Assembly (NCBI RefSeq): GCF_000723885.1
Contig: NZ_CCDG010000045.1
Location: 1-53,039, forward strand
DNA length: 53,039 nucleotides
Direction of reading: 5' to 3'
DNA from: Paenibacillus camerounensis
GTDB lineage: Bacteria > Bacillota > Bacilli > Paenibacillales > Paenibacillaceae
Below are positions 1 through 8,296 of this stretch, one piece after another; positions within the stretch are counted from its first letter, which is position 1; the number at the start of each line of letters is the position of its first letter. The translations under genes and the position numbers were made by a program. A model generated the notes under the pieces. It was not told the DNA's origin. It saw only the letters and a list, made by a program, of their open reading frames with translations, and did not search any database.

Positions 1-200
1 TTGGACTTCCGGCCGCTGTTGTCTGCAGATTTCTTGATTTGATACCGCTGTTCGCGGTGGAAATCCGCAGACAGCTTATGCTTCCGGAGCAAGCTTTTCT
101 GCGAAAAGCTTTCAGGCGGTCGCTAACGCTCCTACAGTTCCAAAATTCTCCTCCGCCACTTTTCCCTTAATTTAGGTTTTCAAGATCAATCTATATAATA
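1..200. repeat. Probable dispersed intergenic repeat
   Basis: No gene is visible here. The stretch is rich in short self-complementary pieces, for example AAGCTTTTCTGCGAAAAGCTT near 92-112, and it reads like an intergenic repeat that I recall being common in Paenibacillus genomes. No second copy lies inside this window, so the repeat status rests on memory and not on a comparison. Bases 200-375 are AT-rich and then hold a perfect palindrome CGGGAAATTCCCG (about 279-291). No clear terminator for the PTS gene could be seen. Confidence 0.35.
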
Positions 201-375
201 TTTTTTGTAAAAAGTGCTCTGTATCTGCTGCGCCTCTAATACATTCCTGGTTAGTACTACAAAATTGATCTAATTGCCCGGGAAATTCCCGATTTTGGCA
301 CGTCAGGCACGGATTCGGGTCCGTCTACTGTAGTCTATTGATACTGCCCACAGGTAGCAGCGTTTAGCACCCAGC

Positions 376-2283
376 CTACAGCTCCGCCCGCACCACCGGC
401 TCACCAAAACCAACCGGTCCCAGCTTAATCGGCAGAATCTGCTTGTAGTCTGCAGTGTTCGTAACAACCATCGCGGTAGTAATATCATAGTTCTGGGCAA
501 TCTGCTCCAGATCAAAGGTAAGCAGCTTGTCGCCGGCCTGCACCTGATCACCGGTCTGCACATGTGCTTCGAAGAATTGTCCGCGCAGCTTAACCGTATT
601 GATGCCGACATGGATCAGCAGCTCCATACCGCTGTGGTCACGGATGACCATGGCATGTTTGGTTTTAAATACATTCATTACTGTACCGCTGACCGGAGAT
701 ACCAGCTCACCCACTGTCGGCACAAAAGCAATCCCCTTGCCCATCAGCTCGTCACCAAAGGTAGGGTCGTTGACCTCTTTTAAAGGAATCGCTTTACCTG
801 TCATAGGTGCGTATGCTGTGCTGTCTGCAGTTGCGGAAGCTGCTTCAACTTCTACCGCTGCCGGAGCCGCAGACTGCGGAGCCTCATTAGCCGGTTTGGC
901 TGCAATATTACCGGAGATCTGTGCAGCGTCATCCGCCTCTTCCTGGAATCCAAGCAGCACTGTAACGACAGCGCCGACTACAAAGGCAATAACCATCCCG
1001 CCAAAAGCGTACCAGAACGTCTGGCCGACCAGTCCCGGAAGACCTGGAATACCGCCGTTACCGGCAAGTGCGTAAGCCTTGGCTCCAAAAGCCAGCGCGA
1101 AGCCGCCCCCTGCCGCACTACCAATCATCGCCGCGATAAACGGCTTTTTGTATTTCATATTTACACCGTACATCGCCGGCTCGGTAACACCCATAAGCGC
1201 GGTGAAGCTGGTGGAGAGTGCTACGGATTTCAGCTTTTTATCTTTTGCCCGGAAGAATACGCCCAGTGTTGCACCAGCCTGTCCCATATTGGAGATATAG
1301 GTCAGCGGCAGGAATTTGTCGAAGCCAAGCGTAGCCAGATTGCTGATGATAACCGGAACCAGCGCGTAGTGCATACCCGTCATAATAATCAGGGCCATTG
1401 CGCCCCCGAGGACGATACCGGAGATCAGTCCGCCTTCATTCAGCAGCCAGTTAATGCCGCCGGACAGGCCGTCGCCGATAAAGGTTCCCAGCGGTCCGAT
1501 CGCAATCAGCGTTACAGGAACCATAATAAGCAGTGAAATTAACGGAACGAGCAGCAATTTAAGGGATGGCGTGATGAAACGGTCCACCGTCTTTTCCACA
1601 TAAGAGAGCAGCCATACTGCCAGCAGGATCGGAATAACGGATGAAGCGTACGATACCGCAGTAACCGGAATGTTCAGAAAAGCAACCGGATTACCGCTCG
1701 ACATTAACACCCCCATGTCCGGATACATCAATGACGCACTTACTCCAACCGCAATAAACGGATTGCTCCCGAATTTCCGGGCTGCGCTGAAGGCAATCAG
1801 AATCGGCAGGAAGTAGAACACACCGTCACCGATGGCGGAGAGAATCCGGTACGTATCCGTTCCGGTTGTCAGCCATTCCAGTGTTACGAACAGAGCCAGC
1901 AGACCCTTGAGAATACCTGCAGCTGTGATTGCCGGCAGCATTGGCGCGAAGACGCCTGCGATCGTTTCAAAAATCTTCAGGATGACGTTCTGCTTCTTTC
2001 CATCCTTTTTTTTGCTGCCCTCGCCGCTTTGCTTGAGCGCCGGGTAAGCTTTTACCATCTCATCAAAGACCTTCGGCACATCGTTACCTATGATGACCTG
2101 GAATTGCTCGCCTGAGATGTTGGTTCCCATGACCATATCCAGCTTTTTGAGCGCAGCCTGATCGGCCTTGCTGTTGTCTTTAAGCTCAAAACGCAGCCGG
2201 GTTACACAGTGGTACACCGAGTTGACATTGTCCACCCCGCCCACGGACTGGACGATTTGCTGTGCTGTTTCCTGATGTTTCAT
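376..2283 (-). CDS. bglP: Beta-glucoside-type PTS transporter subunit IIBCA
   Basis: This is a phosphotransferase-system permease that imports and phosphorylates a sugar at the membrane. The 635-residue protein has the IIB-IIC-IIA order typical of the beta-glucoside/sucrose (Bgl) family, not the IICBA order of glucose permeases. IIB is at about 1-90 with the phosphorylated cysteine at Cys26 (motif YHCVTRLRF). A multi-spanning IIC domain follows (about 105-455), then an Ala/Pro-rich linker, and IIA is at about 490-635 with the active histidine in LLIHVGINTV. The ATG at 2283 was chosen because AGGGGG lies 7 bases upstream; a longer frame from TTG has no RBS. It is preceded by a RAT/terminator and by the antiterminator gene licT. 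No phospho-glycosidase is adjacent, so the sugar is not fixed; the gene symbol denotes the family. Confidence 0.9.
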   Translation of the reverse strand: MKHQETAQQIVQSVGGVDNVNSVYHCVTRLRFELKDNSKADQAALKKLDMVMGTNISGEQFQVIIGNDVPKVFDEMVKAYPALKQSGEGSKKKDGKKQNVILKIFETIAGVFAPMLPAITAAGILKGLLALFVTLEWLTTGTDTYRILSAIGDGVFYFLPILIAFSAARKFGSNPFIAVGVSASLMYPDMGVLMSSGNPVAFLNIPVTAVSYASSVIPILLAVWLLSYVEKTVDRFITPSLKLLLVPLISLLIMVPVTLIAIGPLGTFIGDGLSGGINWLLNEGGLISGIVLGGAMALIIMTGMHYALVPVIISNLATLGFDKFLPLTYISNMGQAGATLGVFFRAKDKKLKSVALSTSFTALMGVTEPAMYGVNMKYKKPFIAAMIGSAAGGGFALAFGAKAYALAGNGGIPGLPGLVGQTFWYAFGGMVIAFVVGAVVTVLLGFQEEADDAAQISGNIAAKPANEAPQSAAPAAVEVEAASATADSTAYAPMTGKAIPLKEVNDPTFGDELMGKGIAFVPTVGELVSPVSGTVMNVFKTKHAMVIRDHSGMELLIHVGINTVKLRGQFFEAHVQTGDQVQAGDKLLTFDLEQIAQNYDITTAMVVTNTADYKQILPIKLGPVGFGEPVVRAEL

Positions 2284-2309
2284 CTTACTTCCCCCTATTT
2301 TTGGCAACT

Positions 2310-2372
2310 AAAAAACCCGAACGAACACACAGTCTCCGCGCCTTCGCGCGTGCCGTGCCTCATCCGGGTTTT
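2310..2372 (-). terminator. Conditional terminator before bglP
   Basis: On the minus strand AAAACCCG pairs with CGGGTTTTTT, enclosing a GC-rich inner hairpin (GCGCGAAGGCGC). It ends in a T-run and overlaps the 3' end of the RAT, as expected for a LicT/BglG-controlled terminator between licT and bglP. Confidence 0.8.
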
Positions 2373-2397
2373 GCCTGATTGAACAGTAACAAGCCCT
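2367..2397 (-). promoter_or_regulatory. RAT antiterminator RNA element (bglP)
   Basis: The minus-strand sequence GGCTTGTTACTG followed by CAGGCAAAACC matches the ribonucleic antiterminator that CAT domains of the BglG/LicT/SacY family bind. When the regulator is active this hairpin would form instead of the overlapping terminator at 2310-2372. Confidence 0.82.
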
Positions 2398-2399
2398 TG

Positions 2400-3233
2400 T
2401 TATTTACTTTTCATCAGCCGCTCCAGATGCAGTGTCAGGTAGAGCTGCTCGGAATGCGTCATGACATAATCATAGTTTTTGAGGATAAACGTTTCGATCT
2501 TGATGATGCCTTTGAAGGTCTCCGGGTAATTCTTGCGGACAACCTCGTACAGATATTCCTCCGTGTCATCATGACTGGAATGGGTAATGACCCGCTGGCA
2601 GAAATATTTAAGATGCGTAATGAACCGGAAATAGTTGACGCTGTCCTCATCCAGATCCACACTGAAATGATATTTGATGATGTTCATAATCTCCTGCAGC
2701 AATTGCATCAGATGCGTCACATCGTTCATCGAATCATTGACTTCAGCATTTATGAAATGAAGCGCAATATTGCAAATCTCATCTTTCGGAAAATCTATCC
2801 CCAGCCGCTCCCTGAGAATCGTCAGCGCTTCCTTGGCCACATCGTACTCCGCCTTATAGAAGTGCTGCACCTCCCACGACAACGGGTTACGGACAATCTG
2901 GTCCCGCGCCATCCGCTGTACAGCAAAGTTAATATGATCTGACAGGGATACATAAATCCCGTCGCTGATCTGCTTATTCAGCTGCATGCGCGCCAGACTG
3001 ACAATATCATCCGTCACCTGCAAAATTTCAATCGGCACCTCGGTAACAATCGCCTTAAAGCGCTCGTAGATGGAGGAGTCCTGCAGACGGAAGATTTTTT
3101 CAATCCGCCCCTCATCGATCGTGTCGCCTGCACGGAACTGGAAACCGATACCCCGGCCGAGGATAAGCAGCTCCTGGTTCTTGTCATCAAGCGTGCTGAC
3201 GATGTTGTTGTTAAAAATTTGTTTGATGATCAC
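2400..3233 (-). CDS. licT: PRD-containing transcription antiterminator, LicT/BglG family
   Basis: This RNA-binding antiterminator controls PTS genes according to sugar supply. The 277-residue protein starts with the CAT RNA-binding domain (about 1-55; IIKQIFNNNIVST and GRGIGF are typical). PRD1 follows (about 65-170, LSDHINFA and ICNIALHFIN) and then PRD2 (about 175-277, FITHLKYF and LTLHLERL), with the conserved regulatory histidines. The start is taken as GTG at 3233, because GGTGGG sits 7 bases upstream and the protein then begins as in LicT; the longer frame would run through the leader terminator. Its own leader has a RAT and a terminator, so it should regulate itself and the following bglP. 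The exact member (LicT, SacT or SacY type) cannot be told. Confidence 0.88.
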   Translation of the reverse strand: MIIKQIFNNNIVSTLDDKNQELLILGRGIGFQFRAGDTIDEGRIEKIFRLQDSSIYERFKAIVTEVPIEILQVTDDIVSLARMQLNKQISDGIYVSLSDHINFAVQRMARDQIVRNPLSWEVQHFYKAEYDVAKEALTILRERLGIDFPKDEICNIALHFINAEVNDSMNDVTHLMQLLQEIMNIIKYHFSVDLDEDSVNYFRFITHLKYFCQRVITHSSHDDTEEYLYEVVRKNYPETFKGIIKIETFILKNYDYVMTHSEQLYLTLHLERLMKSK

Positions 3234-3261
3234 TATAAACCCACCTGTGTTTGAGGAATCA

Positions 3262-3317
3262 AAAAAGGGCAAAACAACAATGGACATGACAGAATCATTT
3301 CCACTGTGGTTTTGCCC
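3262..3317 (-). terminator. Conditional terminator before licT
   Basis: On the minus strand GGGCAAAACCA pairs with TGTTGTTTTGCCC, followed by TTTTTT. It overlaps the RAT at 3308-3337, which is the normal arrangement for antitermination. Confidence 0.82.
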
Positions 3318-3337
3318 GCATTACCGGTAACAAGCCT
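3308..3337 (-). promoter_or_regulatory. RAT antiterminator RNA element (licT leader)
   Basis: The minus strand carries GGCTTGTTACCG and then CGGGCAAAACC, a good match to the RAT consensus. With the second RAT before bglP this gives two antitermination steps in one transcript. Confidence 0.82.
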
Positions 3338-3344
3338 CGGAAAC

Positions 3345-3373
3345 AATTTAACACAAGCTGAAAACGGTGTCAA
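3345..3373 (-). promoter_or_regulatory. Sigma-A promoter of licT-bglP
   Basis: The minus strand has a perfect -35 TTGACA (3373-3368), a 17-base spacer and -10 TAAATT (3350-3345). Transcription would start about 3338, directly at the RAT. Confidence 0.8.
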
Positions 3374-3442
3374 CCACTCTTCAAAAAATCTGCAACCTAA
3401 TTTTAACCAGCCGCAGTCTGAACTATACATCCGCCCTACATA

Positions 3443-5335
3443 CTAAAAGTACAAATCCCACCCGATGATCAGCGCGCTGAACAATACCGCCGACAGCCCG
3501 GACAGCACGTACAATACTTTTCTCACTCTTCTGCTGTCCGAGCGCCGCAGCTTCAGGAGAAGCATTACTATGTATCCGGCGGTCAGCAGACAATAGAGAA
3601 TGTTTATTATTAGATGAACTCTAACTGTAGCGTAGGATGTTAAGCCAATATTACGATAGGCCAGAATAACAATATTCAGAACCAGAAGCAGACTGGAAGC
3701 ATTGATTATTAAATGGTACTTTTCCAAGCCGGGTAACGATCCGGCCATTCTTTTGAATGTACGTCTACTGAAGTGCAACAATCCGTTAATAAGTGCAAAC
3801 AGGGTATACGTTATCCCAAGCACAAGAGCAATCAGCGTAATTCTTACACTATACAAAGCCAGACCTGTCAGGCGAAAATAATCACTGCTCTGAATAGAAA
3901 GCTTTTCAACCTCGCCCTGATCATTTCTTACAAAGTATTCATTGGCCGACCAGTATACCTTAGAGTATGCATCCGGTGCAAATTGGCTGGAGGGCTGTTC
4001 ATTCCAGTTATACGTGCGGTTATTTACAGCAACAATGTCCGCCGTATTAAAGTAGGCATACATCTTCCCGAAGCCGTGAACTGCCCGCCGTGCCGGAAGA
4101 TAGGTCCCAGCGACCTCAGTAGTGTCCGGCAGCTTACCGCTGTAAGTCTCCGGTCTATAGGTGCCAAAAACGATGTCAACCAGCCCCGTAGTAAATTGCC
4201 CTTCATTCTTCTGATTCGTCATCACGATCATCCCGAATTCAGAGACAGGGTCAAACACAAAATTGCTTGTAAAAGCCGTCGTATTGCCCCCATGCTCCAG
4301 CGTGCGGACTGCGTGTTCGTTTACGAGAAAGCCGTGGGCAATCCTTGCCATATCAGTGCCTTCATACATCAGGCTTGGAGTCAGCATTTCCTCAAGTGTT
4401 GCATTACTCTGAAACAGCGGGCTCGTGCTGTCAGCTGGCGGGACAATCGCGGCCATGAACTTTGCTGCATCTGCCGTTGTTCCGAGTGCAGCCCCTGCCG
4501 GATAAATACTGATAGGCAATTGATTCTGCCGTATCAGCTCCCGTTCTGATGAATAGCCCTGAATCCTGTCCCTTGCAATGCCGGCTGCCAGATTATCCTG
4601 CTGTAACGGATGAATAGAGGTATGCTCCATACCCAAAACACTAAAAATATGCTCATTAACATATGTATAAAACGACTGGCCGCTCTGCAGCTCAACAATA
4701 TAGCCTGCCAGCGCTGCACCGTAATTGGAATAGGCTACTACTCTACCCGGTTTGTAAGCTTGTCGGGGTTCAAAGATCCGTAGCGCCTCAGCCAGATCAG
4801 GGACATCTTTTTCCTGCAAGAAATATAAACCTGTGTACTGCTCCTGCCAGCCAGCATTGTGATTCATCAGGTTAAGCAGCGTAATCGGCTCATCATACTT
4901 CAGCTTCTTTAGGAAGCCTTCCGGCAGATACTCGCGGATATCTGTCTGCAGTTCCAGCTTTCCCTGCTCTACCAGCTGCATGACACTCGTCCAGACCAGT
5001 AGCTTCGTCACTGAACCCCATTCAAATACCGTGTCTGTATCAGCGGCGGTATTATTTTCAACATCCGCTAAGCCGTAGGCTTTGTTTAATATAATGTTAC
5101 CGTTCTTAACTATTGCAACAGATACCGCTCCAGTCGTCTCCATACGTGCAGGAGTCATATAAGAATCAATAACGGTTTCCAGTGAAGACAGCCTGATTCC
5201 GGAAGGGCTCTCATCATTGGCCGGCACTTCTCCTTCTGCCGCATAGGCAGGAACTCCGGCAGACAGCAGTAATAACATAGCCATCAGACAAATAACCGGC
5301 GGCTTAAATAAGGCAAACAATCTTTGCATATACAT
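3443..5335 (-). CDS. Secreted serine hydrolase, beta-lactamase/PBP4* family, with C-terminal membrane segments
   Basis: This is a class-C beta-lactamase-like (PF00144) serine hydrolase of 630 residues. It starts with a signal peptide (hydrophobic about 10-32, ending AYAA). The catalytic set is visible: SxxK as Ser108-Val-Thr-Lys111, YSN at 202-204, and HGG (in LEHGGNTT) in place of KTG. After the hydrolase domain (about 50-390) the tail has four to five hydrophobic segments (about 490-630), so the enzyme is probably held at the outer face of the membrane. The start has AAAGGAGG 7 bases upstream. It stands alone. Such proteins are D-aminopeptidase or esterase-like cell-wall enzymes, and the substrate cannot be read from sequence. 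True beta-lactam resistance is unlikely given HGG and the membrane tail. Confidence 0.85.
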   Translation of the reverse strand: MYMQRLFALFKPPVICLMAMLLLLSAGVPAYAAEGEVPANDESPSGIRLSSLETVIDSYMTPARMETTGAVSVAIVKNGNIILNKAYGLADVENNTAADTDTVFEWGSVTKLLVWTSVMQLVEQGKLELQTDIREYLPEGFLKKLKYDEPITLLNLMNHNAGWQEQYTGLYFLQEKDVPDLAEALRIFEPRQAYKPGRVVAYSNYGAALAGYIVELQSGQSFYTYVNEHIFSVLGMEHTSIHPLQQDNLAAGIARDRIQGYSSERELIRQNQLPISIYPAGAALGTTADAAKFMAAIVPPADSTSPLFQSNATLEEMLTPSLMYEGTDMARIAHGFLVNEHAVRTLEHGGNTTAFTSNFVFDPVSEFGMIVMTNQKNEGQFTTGLVDIVFGTYRPETYSGKLPDTTEVAGTYLPARRAVHGFGKMYAYFNTADIVAVNNRTYNWNEQPSSQFAPDAYSKVYWSANEYFVRNDQGEVEKLSIQSSDYFRLTGLALYSVRITLIALVLGITYTLFALINGLLHFSRRTFKRMAGSLPGLEKYHLIINASSLLLVLNIVILAYRNIGLTSYATVRVHLIINILYCLLTAGYIVMLLLKLRRSDSRRVRKVLYVLSGLSAVLFSALIIGWDLYF

Positions 5336-5463
5336 GTACAGCCTCCTTTTGTAACGCTGGTATAAGAGTTAATTAATCCCATAAGTGCGTATAACTGCTA
5401 CTACGGTCATTTGGGACATTCGGTGCAAGATTTTACTTTAATCGCAAAATGCTTAATTATCCG

Positions 5464-5498
5464 CAAAAAAAACCTGCCCCCGGCAAGGGAGCAGGCCT
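5464..5498 (-). terminator. Terminator of the phosphoketolase gene
   Basis: On the minus strand CCTGCTCCC and GGGGGCAGG form a GC-rich stem followed by eight T residues, 20 bases after the phosphoketolase stop codon. Confidence 0.85.
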
Positions 5499-5517
5499 TC
5501 AATCCAATATACAAACC

Positions 5518-7902
5518 TTATTTCAAGCCCTTCCAGACCCAGCTTTCAACCTCCGGCAGGTCAATGCCTTCTTCGCGGATAAAGGCATTGTGCTTCTTGA
5601 CCATAGCATCCATTTCAGCCGCAATAGCAGAATGCCCGGCAGACTCCGGCAAGCTCAGTACAGCTTCCTTAGTCAGATCGAAGCGGTCCATCTGGTTCAG
5701 CACGCGCATATCGAACGGAGTGGTAATGTCGCCGTTCTCGCGGTAGCCGTGCACATGCAGATTGTGATTGTGACGGTCGAAGAACAGGTCCTTGATTAGG
5801 CCTTCATAGCCGTGGAACGCGAAGATGACCGGTTTATCTTTTGTGAAAAATTGATCAAACTCTTCGTCGGACAAGCCGCGCGGATCAAGCTTCCGGCTTC
5901 TCAGCTTCAGCAGGTCCACTACGTTGATATAACGGATTTTGAGCTCAGGCAATTTCTCATTGAGGATAGAGATAGCCGCCAGGGCTTCAATCGTTGGCTC
6001 TGTACCTGCGGAAGCAAAGACCACATCCGGCTCGCCGCCCTTGTCAGTGCTTGCCCAGTCAATAATCTTCAGGCCTTTATCAACCAGCTCCTGCGCTTCT
6101 GCTACACTGAACCACTGCGGACGCGGATGCTTGGAGGATACGATCAGGTTGATCTTTTGGCGGTCATTCAGCACAGTGCCGAATACAGCCAGCAGGGAGT
6201 TCGCATCCGCCGGCAGATATTCACGGATGAATTCTGGTTTTTTATCAGCCAAGTGGCCTAAAAGACCCGGATCCTGGTGAGTGTAGCCGTTGTGATCCTG
6301 CTGGAATACAGTCGAGGTTGCCACAACATTCAGGGACGGGATATCGGCGCGCCAGCCCTGATCGGTTGCCTTGCGCAGCCATTTGAAGTGCTGGGTAATC
6401 ATCGAATCCACCACACGCAGGAACGCTTCATAGCTGTGGAAGAAGCCGTGGCGTCCAGTCAGCACATAGCCTTCCAATAAGCCTTCCGCCTGATGCTCCG
6501 ACAACTGGGAGTCAATAACACGGCCGTAGGAAGCCAGGAATTCATCATTTGGTTCAATAACCTGATCCAGCCATTGGCGTTTGGTCACTTCGAACACAGG
6601 TGCCAGACGGTTGGACATCGTTTCGTCCGGTCCGAAGATCCGGAAGTTACGGTTAGGCTCATTACGCAGGACTACCTCTTTCAGGTATTTACCGAGAACA
6701 GCCATATCCTGTGCCACCACTTGACCCGGAACAGCATTGTCCAGCGCATAGTCGGCAAAGTCAGGCAGATTCAGGTCCTTGATCAAATTGCCCGCATTAG
6801 TAACAGGATTCATTCCCATACGTCTGTCGCCGGTAGGCAGGATTTCAGCAAGTTCAGCATTCAGGCGGCCGTTCTCATCGAACAGCTCTTCCGGTTTATA
6901 GCTGTGCATCCAATCCAGCAGCGCCGGAGCATGCTTCATATTCTTCTGGTCCACCGGAATCGGCACCTGATGGGCACGGAACGAACCTGTATTAGGCACG
7001 CCATCCCACTGCGCAGGTCCAGTCCAGCCTTTAGGGGAACGGAAGACGAGCATCGGCCATACCGGACGGGTAAGGTCGTTATGTTCACGCGCATTTTTCT
7101 GAATAGCTGCAATTCTTTCAACGATAGTATCGAGGACCTTAGCCATTTCCGGGTGCATTTGTTCAGGGTCTTCGCCTTCAACAAAGAACGGCTCCCAGCC
7201 CATGCCTGTGAAGTAGGCGGTAATTTCTTCCTTCGATTGACGGGACAGGATGGTCGGGTTGCTGATCTTGAAGCCGTTCAAGTGCAGAATCGGCAGCACA
7301 GCGCCATCGGTTACAGGGTTGATGAAACGGTTGGAGAACCAGGAAGCAGCCAGCGGTCCGGTCTCTGCTTCACCGTCTCCGACAACTACAGCCGAGATCA
7401 GATCCGGGTTATCCAGAATAGCTCCAGCGCCGTGGGATAAGGAATAACCTAGCTCTCCGCCTTCATGAATGGATCCCGGAGTTTCTGGAGCAGCATGGGA
7501 AGCTACGCCGCCAGGGAACGAGAATTGCTTGAACAGTTTTTTGAGACCAGGGATATCCTGGGTAATTTCCGGGTAAATTTCGGTGTAGCTGCCATCCAGA
7601 TAGGAGTTGGACACCATAACCTGGCCGCCGTGGCCCGGTCCTTCTATATAGAACATATTCAGATCATATTTGGTAATAACGCGGTTGAGGTGAGCATAAA
7701 TGAAGTTCTGGCCGGGAATCGTTCCCCAGTGCCCGATCGGTTTGATTTTAACGTCAGCATCCTTCAAAGGTTCTCTTAACAACGGATTATCCTTTAAATA
7801 CAGCTGCCCTACAGAAATATAGTTCGTTGCCCGCCAGTAAGCGTCAAGCTTCTCCAAATACGTTTTTGATGAGTAATCAACACTCATGGTCGATAATCCC
7901 AT
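5518..7902 (-). CDS. xfp: Phosphoketolase (xylulose-5-phosphate / fructose-6-phosphate)
   Basis: This thiamine-diphosphate enzyme splits xylulose 5-phosphate (and often fructose 6-phosphate) with phosphate into acetyl phosphate plus glyceraldehyde 3-phosphate (or erythrose 4-phosphate). It acts in the cytoplasm in the phosphoketolase pathway. The 794-residue protein has the family's usual length. Characteristic stretches are visible throughout: IGHWGTIPGQ near 60, IEGPGHGG near 85, the thiamine-diphosphate/Mg-binding GDGEAETGP near 175, and a C-terminal domain with FAFHGYEGLI. ATG at 7902 is preferred over an upstream in-frame GTG because AGGGAG lies 8 bases before it. The gene follows a GntR regulator and has a 10-bp inverted repeat in its leader. 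Which of the two substrates it prefers cannot be decided by eye. Confidence 0.95.
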   Translation of the reverse strand: MGLSTMSVDYSSKTYLEKLDAYWRATNYISVGQLYLKDNPLLREPLKDADVKIKPIGHWGTIPGQNFIYAHLNRVITKYDLNMFYIEGPGHGGQVMVSNSYLDGSYTEIYPEITQDIPGLKKLFKQFSFPGGVASHAAPETPGSIHEGGELGYSLSHGAGAILDNPDLISAVVVGDGEAETGPLAASWFSNRFINPVTDGAVLPILHLNGFKISNPTILSRQSKEEITAYFTGMGWEPFFVEGEDPEQMHPEMAKVLDTIVERIAAIQKNAREHNDLTRPVWPMLVFRSPKGWTGPAQWDGVPNTGSFRAHQVPIPVDQKNMKHAPALLDWMHSYKPEELFDENGRLNAELAEILPTGDRRMGMNPVTNAGNLIKDLNLPDFADYALDNAVPGQVVAQDMAVLGKYLKEVVLRNEPNRNFRIFGPDETMSNRLAPVFEVTKRQWLDQVIEPNDEFLASYGRVIDSQLSEHQAEGLLEGYVLTGRHGFFHSYEAFLRVVDSMITQHFKWLRKATDQGWRADIPSLNVVATSTVFQQDHNGYTHQDPGLLGHLADKKPEFIREYLPADANSLLAVFGTVLNDRQKINLIVSSKHPRPQWFSVAEAQELVDKGLKIIDWASTDKGGEPDVVFASAGTEPTIEALAAISILNEKLPELKIRYINVVDLLKLRSRKLDPRGLSDEEFDQFFTKDKPVIFAFHGYEGLIKDLFFDRHNHNLHVHGYRENGDITTPFDMRVLNQMDRFDLTKEAVLSLPESAGHSAIAAEMDAMVKKHNAFIREEGIDLPEVESWVWKGLK

Positions 7903-7922
7903 TTTCTCCACTCCCTAATGGA

Positions 7923-7989
7923 TTGTATTTATATTTGCCAATCTTTTCTCTCTACAGGTACATCATACCTCCGAAAAAAATAAATACAA
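7923..7989. promoter_or_regulatory. Perfect 10-bp inverted repeat in the phosphoketolase leader
   Basis: TTGTATTTAT (7923-7932) and its exact complement ATAAATACAA (7980-7989) face each other across 47 bases, directly upstream of the phosphoketolase start. Two half-identical AT-rich sites like this suggest a repressor operator pair, most simply for the GntR protein encoded just upstream. No promoter hexamers could be assigned with confidence. Confidence 0.5.
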
Positions 7990-8147
7990 CCTTTTAGACA
8001 AGTGATACGGTCCAATTTTGTGAAATTTTGAACATAGTATGAAATGTGCAGGTAATTGTCTGGGAAAACACTCTACCGCTATGTCTTTCGCCAGTTTTTT
8101 ACATTCAACGAAACCTAAAGGCTATTTGTTAGAGGAGGATTACTGTT

Positions 8148-8198
8148 ATGTTGAGAACAAGTAGAAACGGCTATGCCGTCCTTCAGAGAAGGCGGTAA
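8148..8198 (+). CDS. Possible 16-residue peptide (micro-ORF)
   Basis: A short frame, MLRTSRNGYAVLQRRR, is preceded by GAGGAGG at a good distance (10 bases), as strong an RBS as in any real gene here. It lies alone on the plus strand between two minus-strand genes. Its sequence also contains two small stem-loops (CGGCTATGCCG and CCTTCAGAGAAGG). It has six Arg in 16 residues. It could be a regulatory peptide or leader, or a chance frame; nothing downstream on this strand would be controlled by it. The rest of 7990-8262 holds no other gene. Confidence 0.3.
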   Translation: MLRTSRNGYAVLQRRR

Positions 8199-8262
8199 CC
8201 GTTCCTGCGAGAAAGATAAGGATTATGGATAGCGTAAAACATATAAAAAATTCTTATATTTC

Positions 8263-8292
8263 AAAAAAGGCCCGGGACAATTTCCCGGACCT
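8263..8292 (-). terminator. Terminator after the GntR gene
   Basis: The minus strand reads GGTCCGGGA, loop AATTG, TCCCGGGCC, then TTTTTT, starting a few bases after the gntR stop codon. It should separate gntR transcription from the phosphoketolase gene. Confidence 0.85.
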
Positions 8293-8296
8293 GCGC

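Noticed and set aside
4024..4875. Further frames on both strands inside the serine hydrolase gene
   Set aside because: All are shadows inside a continuous gene with clear catalytic motifs.
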